Assembly (NCBI GenBank): GCA_910586645.1
Contig: CAJUIS010000001.1
Span: forward strand, 262,104-326,103
DNA length: 64,000 nt
Direction of reading: 5' to 3'
Origin: an uncultured Lachnospiraceae bacterium
GTDB taxonomy: Bacteria; Bacillota; Clostridia; Lachnospirales; Lachnospiraceae
Within the stretch, counting starts at the first letter, position 1. The number at the start of each line of letters is the position of its first letter. A program made the position numbers and the translations under genes. The notes beneath the pieces were generated by a model, which worked only from the letters and a program-made list of their open reading frames with translations, did no database searches and was not told the DNA's origin. Shown one piece after another: positions 25,178 to 31,460 of the stretch.

Positions 25178-25786
25178 TCAGCGCCGCACGGCCACCGCCA
25201 TCTTTCGCTGTTCTTTATGCCTTTGTTCCACCAATTTCTTCGGCCAGGCAACGCGGCCGTGATTCTGCCAGGGATCATTAAAATAATAAGAATCGTTATC
25301 ATATCCTGTCAAAAGCATACAGTGCTCATTGGAAATCCAGGTAAATACAGAACCGTCAGGAAGCCGCCACTCCGGCCCCAAAACCGTTTCCTTCAAATCA
25401 ATGCTTGCCCAAAACACAACCGGCATATCCTGATCCAAAAAATCTGTCATAATCCTGTCCATTGGCATTCCCGTAATGTCAATGGCGGACAGCTTTCGTC
25501 CTTTTTTCTCAAACGCCTTGTTCAAAGCCGAAACAATCACAGGCGCATAACAGCCAAAAGATTCTCTGTCGTACGGGCTTCCTGCAAAACAACGGAAAGG
25601 GTCCGGCCCGCAGAGCCGCCCCTTTCTGTACTGCATCGGTTCTTTTTCCAGATAATTGTCAATAAATTCATCTACCGAAACAGGCACGTTCAGATATCTC
25701 AAAAGCATCACGGCTGAGACGCTTTCACAGCCCGTCGGATAGTCACTCGTCTGATCGATATAAGGCGCCTGTATTATCTTTTTCAT
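25178..25786 (-). CDS. C39-like cysteine peptidase (Peptidase_C39_2)
   Basis: A 202-residue papain-like fold protein. The probable catalytic Cys is in YPTGCESVSAVMLLRYL. The His is in NEHCMLLTGYDND, where the following YYFNDPW carries the Asp/Asn. It lacks a signal peptide with this start, which overlaps the nhaC stop as ATGA, so it is cytoplasmic or exported by an unknown route. Proteins of this family are widespread in Firmicutes with mostly unknown substrates. No ABC transporter domain is attached, so it is not a bacteriocin exporter. Confidence 0.83.
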   Translation of the reverse strand: MKKIIQAPYIDQTSDYPTGCESVSAVMLLRYLNVPVSVDEFIDNYLEKEPMQYRKGRLCGPDPFRCFAGSPYDRESFGCYAPVIVSALNKAFEKKGRKLSAIDITGMPMDRIMTDFLDQDMPVVFWASIDLKETVLGPEWRLPDGSVFTWISNEHCMLLTGYDNDSYYFNDPWQNHGRVAWPKKLVEQRHKEQRKMAVAVRR

Positions 25787-27285
25787 ACGTCCGCCCCGCT
25801 TTTGTTTTTCCTGCTGATCATATACAGAACAAGAAGCAGAATTGCCGCAGAGCTTCCAAGCGAAAGCACCCAGCTCTTGCAGACGCCCGCTATCATATAC
25901 CCGACGGCGCATACAACCGCTACAACCACCGCATACTGCATCTGCGTCTGTACATGATTGATGTGATTGCTCTGCGCCCCGGCCGAAGACATAATCGTCG
26001 TATCAGAAATCGGAGATATATGATCGCCGCAGACAGCGCCCGCCAAAACAGCGGAAACGGCAATAATCATCATTTCTTCATCGTTTCCCGCATACAGATT
26101 TACCACAATCGGAACCAAAATTGCAAATGTACCCCAGGAAGTTCCTGTGGAAAATCCAAGAAACAGCGCTATTCCAAACATAACGGCCGGAATCACTGCG
26201 CTTGCAGTCATGCCCGTTCCCACAAGATCCCTGACAAATTCAGCGATCCCGAGATTATCGCCCATGCCTTTTAACGTCCATGCAAAAGTCAGAATCAAAA
26301 TGGCCGGCATCATCAGTTTTGCCCCTTCTGCCAAAGACTGCATAAATTTATGGAAAGAAATCACCTTTCTCGGAAGGTACAGAACCGCCATAAAAAGAAC
26401 TGTTACCGTCGTTCCAAAAATCAGGCTCATTTCCGCGTCGCAGTTGGCAAACGCATCAATAACATTTCCAGCTCCGCCCAAAAATCCGGTGTAAATCATA
26501 CCAAATACCGCAGATAAAATTAAAACGGCAACCGGGAGAACAAGATCGATTACTTTTCCGTTCGGATTGATATTTTTATCATCTTCCATCGACTCAAATT
26601 CTTCTTTTCCGGAAGTAAACAAATCTCCCTTCACCGCATTCATTTCATGTTTTTTCATAAGCCCGAAATCAAAATTCCAGACAATAATGAGAAATACCAT
26701 GCCAATTGTAAGCAGCGCATAAAGATTGTACGGGATTGTACGTAAAAACAACTGAAAACCCGTCAGCGAACTGTCTTTCGGCACATAAGAATTGACCGCC
26801 GCCGCCCAGCTTGAAATCGGCGCGATAATGCAGATCGGAGCCGCCGTCGCGTCAATAATATACGCAAGCTTTGCTCTGGAAACTTTATACTTGTCCGTAA
26901 CCGGACGCATAACGGAACCTACCGTCAGGCAATTAAAATAATCATCCACAAAAATCAGAATGCCAAGTCCCATCGTTGCAAGCAGCGATGTCTTCTTGCT
27001 CTTAATTTTCCTGCTTGCCCAGTTTCCGTAAGCGGCAGAGCCTCCGGACTGAGACATCAGCACGATAATCATGCCAAGAAGCACGTCAAAAATAATAATG
27101 TTCAGATTCATATTGCCTGTCATTGTAGTAAACAGCGTCTCAAACGTTTCCCACGGCTGAAATCCTGCGGTAAACAACGCTCCTAAAAGAACGCCGCAAA
27201 ACAACGAACTGTAAACTTCTTTGGTAATCAGAGCCAGCAGAATAGCCACGACCGGCGGAACCAAAGACCACCATGTTCCATACAT
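25783..27285 (-). CDS. nhaC: NhaC family Na+/H+ antiporter
   Basis: A polytopic membrane protein of 500 residues with about eleven hydrophobic helices. Family features include the start MYGTWWSLVPPVVAILLAL, FVDDYFNCLTVGSVMRP, and FSTGTSWGTFAILVPI. Such carriers exchange Na+ or organic substrates for H+. I start at 27285, after GGGGGAG; an in-frame start at 27498 would add about 70 residues of non-family sequence. A TGCTATGAT extended -10 (about 27326-27334) could drive it. It overlaps the C39-like gene by 4 bases. Confidence 0.88.
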   Translation of the reverse strand: MYGTWWSLVPPVVAILLALITKEVYSSLFCGVLLGALFTAGFQPWETFETLFTTMTGNMNLNIIIFDVLLGMIIVLMSQSGGSAAYGNWASRKIKSKKTSLLATMGLGILIFVDDYFNCLTVGSVMRPVTDKYKVSRAKLAYIIDATAAPICIIAPISSWAAAVNSYVPKDSSLTGFQLFLRTIPYNLYALLTIGMVFLIIVWNFDFGLMKKHEMNAVKGDLFTSGKEEFESMEDDKNINPNGKVIDLVLPVAVLILSAVFGMIYTGFLGGAGNVIDAFANCDAEMSLIFGTTVTVLFMAVLYLPRKVISFHKFMQSLAEGAKLMMPAILILTFAWTLKGMGDNLGIAEFVRDLVGTGMTASAVIPAVMFGIALFLGFSTGTSWGTFAILVPIVVNLYAGNDEEMMIIAVSAVLAGAVCGDHISPISDTTIMSSAGAQSNHINHVQTQMQYAVVVAVVCAVGYMIAGVCKSWVLSLGSSAAILLLVLYMISRKNKSGADV

Positions 27286-27443
27286 AGGTATCTCCCCCTT
27301 TTTACTTTGGTATTTTCTTAACAATATCATAGCACAGTCTGATGTATTCGAAAACAGAATTCTGTGTTTTTTCATTGCCAAGCGTCTCTGCGGAAACTCT
27401 TCTTCTACGGTTATGCCATATGTAAAACTGTAAAACCGGATAT

Positions 27444-27484
27444 GTGACTTGGTCACGGAAAAAAACAAAAAAAACGGATATACT
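27444..27484 (+). promoter_or_regulatory. Crp/Fnr-type site and activator-dependent promoter of the second thioredoxin gene
   Basis: A perfect dyad GTGAC-TTG-GTCAC (27444-27456) lies upstream of a -10 TATACT (27479-27484); the -35 position (CGGAAA) is poor. With a start site near 27491, the dyad centre (27450) is at about -41, the class II activator position for Crp/Fnr proteins. A Crp/Fnr gene lies directly beyond the thioredoxin gene. Confidence 0.65.
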
Positions 27485-27518
27485 ATATTCACAGACAACA
27501 GAAAGGAAGGTAATGATT

Positions 27519-27827
27519 ATGTCAGTATTAAACGTAAATAAAAACAATTTTGATTCCGTCAAAGCAAATGAAAAGCCCGTGCTTCTTGATTTTTATGCAG
27601 ACTGGTGCGGCCCCTGCCGCATGGTATCTCCGATCGTAGATGAAATTGCAGAAGAAAATCCGCAATATCTCGTCGGAAAAATCAATATCGATAAGGAACC
27701 GGAGCTTGCGCAGTCATTCGGCGTTTTAAGCATTCCAACGCTTGCCGTAATGAAAAACGGAAAAGTCATCCGGCAGTCTGCGGGGGCAAAGCCAAAAGAT
27801 CAAATTCTGGCTATGCTGGAAAATTAA
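27519..27827 (+). CDS. Thioredoxin
   Basis: A 102-residue thioredoxin with the canonical C30-G-P-C33 (WCGPCRM) and cis-proline SIPTLAVM. Start chosen at 27519, 8 bases after GGAAGG; ATG at 27513 is too close. Its stop codon overlaps that of the convergent Crp/Fnr gene (TTAA). Regulation by that regulator is suggested by the upstream dyad. Confidence 0.93.
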   Translation: MSVLNVNKNNFDSVKANEKPVLLDFYADWCGPCRMVSPIVDEIAEENPQYLVGKINIDKEPELAQSFGVLSIPTLAVMKNGKVIRQSAGAKPKDQILAMLEN

Positions 27828-28507
27828 CGCGCGAGTTTATGAAGACGTTTTTTATCAAGGATTTTGACGCCCCCTCTGGAAACTTCCACGATCCCTTCAT
27901 TTGAAAAATATTTCAGCATTCTTGACACAACTTCACGGGCAGATCCCATATAACGGGCAATCTGCCCGTGCGTCAGCGTAATCGTATCCAGTCCGGTTCT
28001 TGCCGACTCATCCGAAAGAAAAATCGCAAGCCGTTTGTCCATGCTCATAAAAAGAATCTGCTGCATCACCCACATCACATCGGAAAAACGGCTGACTGCC
28101 GTCTCCAGAGCAAAAATCCTAATCTGCGGATTCCGTTCTGAAACCGCCGCAAAGGCCGGGCCGCTGATAACATAACACTCACTGTCCTCCTCAGCGTCTA
28201 CAAACACTTCAAATGTAATTGCGTCAAGTACGCAGGACGCAGACAACATACACAGATCCCCTCTGTGCAGGCGGTAGAGCGTAATGTCTTTGCCTTCCTC
28301 AGACATCATAAAAAGCCTGAGGCTTCCTGAGCAGACAAGAATCACGCCGGAACATCCGCCGCCATCGTGAACAGGTTCCCCTTTCGAATATGTCACAGCG
28401 CTGGAATGCCGACAGATATCGTTTTTGTCCGTATCCGGCATTTCATCCCAGAATGGAAAAATCTCCCTGTAAATTAATTCAAACTGAATGTCTTTCATCT
28501 CTGTCAT
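27824..28507 (-). CDS. Crp/Fnr family transcriptional regulator
   Basis: A 227-residue regulator with an N-terminal cyclic-nucleotide-binding-like barrel (GVILVCSGSLRLFMMSEEGKD) and a C-terminal helix-turn-helix (LTHGQIARYMGSAREVVSRML). Several cysteines are present but not in the classic Fnr iron-sulfur spacing, so the effector is unknown; haem, thiol redox or another ligand are possible. The ATG at 28507 overlaps the acetyltransferase stop (ATGA). It faces a thioredoxin gene whose promoter carries a matching dyad, so a redox-related role is inferred. Confidence 0.88.
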   Translation of the reverse strand: MTEMKDIQFELIYREIFPFWDEMPDTDKNDICRHSSAVTYSKGEPVHDGGGCSGVILVCSGSLRLFMMSEEGKDITLYRLHRGDLCMLSASCVLDAITFEVFVDAEEDSECYVISGPAFAAVSERNPQIRIFALETAVSRFSDVMWVMQQILFMSMDKRLAIFLSDESARTGLDTITLTHGQIARYMGSAREVVSRMLKYFSNEGIVEVSRGGVKILDKKRLHKLAR

Positions 28508-29139
28508 TTTGTCCATTCCATCCGTTCCAGAATATCCTCCCATGCCTCATCGTCAATCTCTTCCTCACGAAACAGTTTTCGTTTATCTTCTTCGGTGATT
28601 TTCCGTATTGTCTTACAGGGATTTCCCGCTGCAACCGACCAGGACGGGATATCTTTTGTTACGACGCTTCCTGCGCCAATAACCGTATGATCTCCAATGG
28701 TAACGCCCGGACAAATAACCGTATTTCCTCCAATCCAGACATTGTCTCCAATCGTTACTTCTTTTCCATATTCGTAACCGGAATTTCTGCTTACCGGGTG
28801 GATTGGATGTCCTGCCGTGTAAATCGCCACGTTTGGAGCCATCTGGCAATTATCTCCGATTTTCACCTTTGCCACATCCAAAATCACGCAGTTATAATTG
28901 GCAAAAAAGTTTTTCCCCACTTCAATATGCGTCCCATAGTCACAGTAAAACGGAGGATTGATAAACGCTCCGTCTGATTTGCCAAGCAGTCCTTCTATGG
29001 CTTTTTTGATTCCTTCAAAATCGGAACGATCCATAAGATTCAATTCCTGAAGTTTTCTCCTGCATACTTTCTGCTCTTCAAATACGCTGTCATCGGAAAT
29101 ATACGCAATCTGCCTGTCTCTGCGCTCTATATTCGTCAT
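28504..29139 (-). CDS. Sugar O-acetyltransferase (maltose/galactoside acetyltransferase-like)
   Basis: A 211-residue left-handed beta-helix enzyme that moves acetyl from acetyl-CoA to a sugar hydroxyl. The hexapeptide rungs VTIGDNVWIGGNTVICPG and VTIGDHTVIGAGSVV are plain. The catalytic His is in YTAGHPIHP, and the N-terminal Mac domain is present. Members are thought to detoxify or export non-metabolised sugars. AAAGGAGGAG precedes the ATG. Followed by the Crp/Fnr gene with a 4-base overlap. Confidence 0.9.
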   Translation of the reverse strand: MTNIERRDRQIAYISDDSVFEEQKVCRRKLQELNLMDRSDFEGIKKAIEGLLGKSDGAFINPPFYCDYGTHIEVGKNFFANYNCVILDVAKVKIGDNCQMAPNVAIYTAGHPIHPVSRNSGYEYGKEVTIGDNVWIGGNTVICPGVTIGDHTVIGAGSVVTKDIPSWSVAAGNPCKTIRKITEEDKRKLFREEEIDDEAWEDILERMEWTK

Positions 29140-29202
29140 TTTTTCTCCTCCTTTTATATATGGATTTATCTATCCTGCAATCCCTCACTCGCCATCCGAT
29201 CA

Positions 29203-29481
29203 TCAAAATAACCTATAAAACAAAGACACTGCCGTCACGGCATGAACCATACAAATCAAAGGCATCCCAATGACAAAACGCCAATGCTTTGTCTTATGCC
29301 GAAACAGATACATCCCCGCCCATGTTCCAATGCTTCCGCCCAAAAAGCTTATCAGAAACAAATTTGCCTCCGGTATCCTCCATGCATGGCGCTTCGCCCT
29401 GCTTTTATCCATTCCCATTGCAGTCAGGCCTGCAAAATTTATAATGAGCAAATACACAAAAAGAACCTTTACAAAATGCAA
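29203..29481 (-). CDS. DUF1294 family membrane protein
   Basis: A 92-residue protein with two to three hydrophobic helices and the DUF1294 core (MDKSRAKRHAWRIPEANLF, LGGSIGTWAGMYLFRHKTKH). Function unknown in the family. A promoter (29539-29567) precedes it, and it may lead the operon with the acetyltransferase and Crp/Fnr genes. Confidence 0.88.
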   Translation of the reverse strand: MHFVKVLFVYLLIINFAGLTAMGMDKSRAKRHAWRIPEANLFLISFLGGSIGTWAGMYLFRHKTKHWRFVIGMPLICMVHAVTAVSLFYRLF

Positions 29482-29538
29482 ATTTTACATCACTCCCTAT
29501 TTTTCTTTCTTAAAACACTCTTCTTATTCACTGGTTCC

Positions 29539-29567
29539 ATTATACCTAAAACATCTTTATTTCACAA
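29539..29567 (-). promoter_or_regulatory. DUF1294 promoter
   Basis: Minus strand: -35 TTGTGA (29562-29567), 17-base spacer, -10 TATAAT (29539-29544). Confidence 0.65.
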
Positions 29568-29697
29568 TCCCATCTTTTAAAAAGGCGTTTTTTAAATGCC
29601 TCCCAAATATTCTGAATCCCATCCACTCGCTTTTATCTGTTTTCCCAGAGACGTTTTGTAAAGGACTTTTTAATCATATTCACAAAAAATTTACAAT

Positions 29698-29898
29698 TTC
29701 AAGTCCCTTTTTGCCGTGGGGTTCCAGGGGGTGCTGATTATGGTCTGCATGGCGGTCTACGCCGTGCTGGCGCAGGGTATCGCGGCGGACGGCGACCTGA
29801 TGGGAGCCATCTGGATCTGCGTTGGATACACGGCGCTGTTGTGCTTCGTCCTCTTCAAGACCGGGAACCCCTCGAAATCCATATGGGGCGCTCACTAA
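29698..29898 (+). pseudogene. Truncated VirB6/TrbL-like conjugation protein (C-terminal fragment)
   Basis: About 66 codons reading FKSLFAVGFQGV, IMVCMAVYAVLAQ, GAIWICVGYTALLCFVLFKTG and ending SKSIWGAH before TAA. From memory this matches the C-terminus of the polytopic VirB6/TrbL-like proteins in Lachnospiraceae integrative conjugative elements. There is no start codon with a ribosome-binding site, and an in-frame stop lies 27 bases upstream. The DNA is visibly more GC-rich than the A/T-rich flank at 29480-29690, so the junction is near 29690-29700. The fragment cannot act in transfer. Confidence 0.72.
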
Positions 29899-29906
29899 AA
29901 TACTGT

Positions 29907-29949
29907 TGTAAAATATGCTGTTGAATTTTACATCAAATCAGGGTATACT
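29907..29949 (+). promoter_or_regulatory. Promoter and probable autoregulatory operator of the toxin-antitoxin pair
   Basis: -35 TTGAAT (29921-29926), 17-base spacer, -10 TATACT (29944-29949). An 8-bp inverted repeat TGTAAAAT (29907-29914) / ATTTTACA (29925-29932) covers the -35, as expected for antitoxin autorepression. Confidence 0.7.
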
Positions 29950-29974
29950 AAGGGCAGGAAAGGAGAATGTGATT

Positions 29975-30235
29975 ATGCCGAATATCAAACCAATCTCTGA
30001 TTTGAGGAATTACAGCGATGTGCTCCGTGACGTATCTGTGGGCGCACCGGTCTTTCTCACCAAAAACGGACGCGGGCGCTATGCAATCATTGACATGCAG
30101 GACTATGAAAAAACACGGGCGACCCTGAAGCTCATGGGCGAGCTTGCAAAAGGGAAAAAATCTGGAGAGGAAAAGGGATGGCTTTCGTCCTCGGATGTGA
30201 GAGCACATTTCCGGGCAAAGGCAAATGAAGAATAG
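29975..30235 (+). CDS. Type II antitoxin, Phd/YefM family
   Basis: An 86-residue antitoxin: MPNIKPISDLRNYSDVL is the Phd/YefM DNA-binding fold (often named prevent-host-death), with GAPVFLTKNGRGRYAIID forming its core. The acidic/basic C-terminal tail would wrap the toxin. The ATG at 29975 lies after GGAGAATGTGATT and after the predicted transcription start; longer in-frame starts do not. It overlaps the toxin by 11 bases. It probably represses its own promoter. Confidence 0.9.
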   Translation: MPNIKPISDLRNYSDVLRDVSVGAPVFLTKNGRGRYAIIDMQDYEKTRATLKLMGELAKGKKSGEEKGWLSSSDVRAHFRAKANEE

Positions 30236-30563
30236 CATCCATTACTCCCCGGAAGCCCAGAACGACCTGGACGAAATCTGGGAGTATATTACCTTTGAAT
30301 TATGTAATCCGCAAGCCGCTGAAAACACCGTGAACAAAATCATGGACACTGTTGATGAACTGGAAAATTTTTCAGAAATCGGCGCTCCGCTGTCCTCTGT
30401 GACAGATATAGAAAGCGACTACCGATTTCTCACCAGTGGAAATTACATGGTTTTCTACCGTGTGAATGGGCAGGATGTGTACATTGACCGTGTTCTCTAC
30501 GGCAGACGGGATTATCTTCGGATTCTGTTTCCTGATCTGCCGCAGAATGACAACGAAGGATAA
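30225..30563 (+). CDS. Type II toxin, RelE/ParE family
   Basis: A 112-residue RelE/ParE-fold protein: IHYSPEAQNDLDEIWEYI at the start, NYMVFYRVNGQDVYIDRVLYGRRD near the end, as in ParE-type toxins. RelE members cleave mRNA on the ribosome and ParE members poison gyrase; the sequence alone does not decide. The gene looks intact. It sits between two conjugation-gene fragments, so it probably arrived with a lost mobile element. Confidence 0.9.
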   Translation: MKNSIHYSPEAQNDLDEIWEYITFELCNPQAAENTVNKIMDTVDELENFSEIGAPLSSVTDIESDYRFLTSGNYMVFYRVNGQDVYIDRVLYGRRDYLRILFPDLPQNDNEG

Positions 30564-30584
30564 AACAAAATATAGTAACGATGG

Positions 30585-30612
30585 AACCGCTGGCTGACGC
30601 TGGCGGTTTTTT
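30585..30612 (+). terminator. Terminator of the toxin-antitoxin operon
   Basis: AACCGC (30585-30590) pairs with GCGGTT (30603-30608), followed by TTTT; 22 bases after the toxin stop. Confidence 0.82.
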
Positions 30613-30690
30613 ATTGCTCCGGGCCAACCCTGCCCAAAGCCGGAAAGGAGGGATGCCGGGACGGGCGCCGCGCCGCTATAATCTCTATCA

Positions 30691-30804
30691 CTTAGACAGG
30701 TGCGGGAACTGATGGAGGGCGACGAACTGGAACTTGAAAAGATTGGCGACCGCAAAACGGCGCGGTTCTGTATCGTGTCCGACACGGATATGACATTCAA
30801 TTTC
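30691..30804 (+). pseudogene. Fragment of a VirD4-like conjugal coupling ATPase
   Basis: About 38 codons reading LRQVRELMEGDELELEKIGD, RKTARFCIVSDTDMTFNF. This is recognisable as an internal stretch of the VirD4/TraG-type coupling protein of Firmicutes conjugative elements (compare the usual KTALFVIISDTD pattern). An in-frame TAA lies at 30679 and the similarity ends abruptly at 30804, so it is a scrap. Walker A and B motifs are absent. Confidence 0.75.
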
Positions 30805-30835
30805 ACTTCTAAGTGGTATATAATTGCATCCTCTT

Positions 30836-30967
30836 TCAGAGGGGGATTTTCCGGGTTTCCGGGTGAAACCGTTCTATCCCTGACAAGTCATGCCCCTGCA
30901 AAATCGGCTCCTGTGCCTTTGCTGCCGCAAGCCGCTGGCGGATAGAATTGTCACGTTCTGTCAGGAA
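30836..30967 (-). other. Possible C-terminal coding scrap on the minus strand
   Basis: An open frame of 43 codons (TERDNSIRQRLAAAKAQEP, then GIERFHPETRKIPL and a stop) with protein-like composition but no start. It may be the tail of another mobile-element gene. From 30968 to 31070 I see nothing but A/T-rich spacer. Confidence 0.3.
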
Positions 30968-31070
30968 CCTGCATTTATTCTTATGCCCCCATATTTGTCA
31001 GAATATTCAGCAACTTATCACTTCATACTCAGTTATAATTAATACTAATTTAAAATTTTCTTATTTTTTA

Positions 31071-31099
31071 TTGACAAACGGCAAATTCCGAGATACAAT
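31071..31099 (+). promoter_or_regulatory. Near-consensus promoter of the short-ORF unit
   Basis: -35 TTGACA (31071-31076), 17-base spacer, -10 TACAAT (31094-31099). No long gene follows before the terminator at 31381, only a chain of tiny ORFs. Confidence 0.82.
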
Positions 31100-31151
31100 A
31101 AATTTAACAAATCAAACAAAGAAACCGGAGGTACAGTCCAATGAAAACAGA

Positions 31152-31232
31152 ATGAAACACCTCAAAAGCCCTTTTTCAAAAGCAGGCTTCCCAAAACAGA
31201 TTCGTAAAATAAGATTGAAACAGAGACCATGA
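31152..31232 (+). CDS. Candidate 26-residue basic peptide
   Basis: MKHLKSPFSKAGF followed by PKQIRKIRLKQRP: 9 of 26 residues are Lys or Arg, none acidic. A four-codon ORF (31141-31155, MKTE) with a perfect GGAGGT (31127-31132) ends in ATGA at this peptide's start, so ribosomes could re-initiate here. Its own stop overlaps the next small ORF, again as ATGA. There is no signal peptide and no homology I recognise. It could equally be debris of a frameshifted gene. Confidence 0.4.
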   Translation: MKHLKSPFSKAGFPKQIRKIRLKQRP

Positions 31233-31339
31233 AAAATAATACAAAAGACATGACGGAGAATCAGTTGCTATATTCAGATATGGTTCCAGTCCAAAAGATT
31301 CATGGAGAACGAAATGGAGAGATTGTTTCACGGATTTGA
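31229..31339 (+). CDS. Candidate 36-residue peptide
   Basis: MKNNTKDMTENQLLYSDMV then PVQKIHGERNGEIVSRI. It starts inside the stop codon of the basic peptide (ATGA). After it comes a second perfect GGAGGT (31351-31356) and a five-codon ORF (31365-31382, MDEII) whose stop lies at the first bases of the terminator stem. The two ribosome-binding segments are near-copies (GGAGGTACAGTCCAATG and GGAGGTAAAATCCAATG). Function unknown. Confidence 0.4.
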   Translation: MKNNTKDMTENQLLYSDMVPVQKIHGERNGEIVSRI

Positions 31340-31380
31340 AAAAAAAATCAGGAGGTAAAATCCAATGGATGAAATAATTT

Positions 31381-31419
31381 AAAAGCGGCATCAAATTTAT
31401 CCGATTTGATGCCGCTTTT
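31381..31419. terminator. Strong bidirectional terminator
   Basis: Perfect 16-bp stem: AAAAGCGGCATCAAAT (31381-31396) with ATTTGATGCCGCTTTT (31404-31419). It ends the plus-strand short-ORF unit and can also end the minus-strand YfhO-like gene. Confidence 0.93.
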
Positions 31420-31460
31420 CTTTTGTTTTAGAATCTTTTCTTTTCTGGTTTCAAAAAAAT

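Noticed and set aside
31176..31394. 72-codon minus-strand frame across the short-ORF unit
   Set aside because: Promoter and T-tract evidence favours plus-strand transcription; no ribosome-binding site, and it would start inside the terminator stem.
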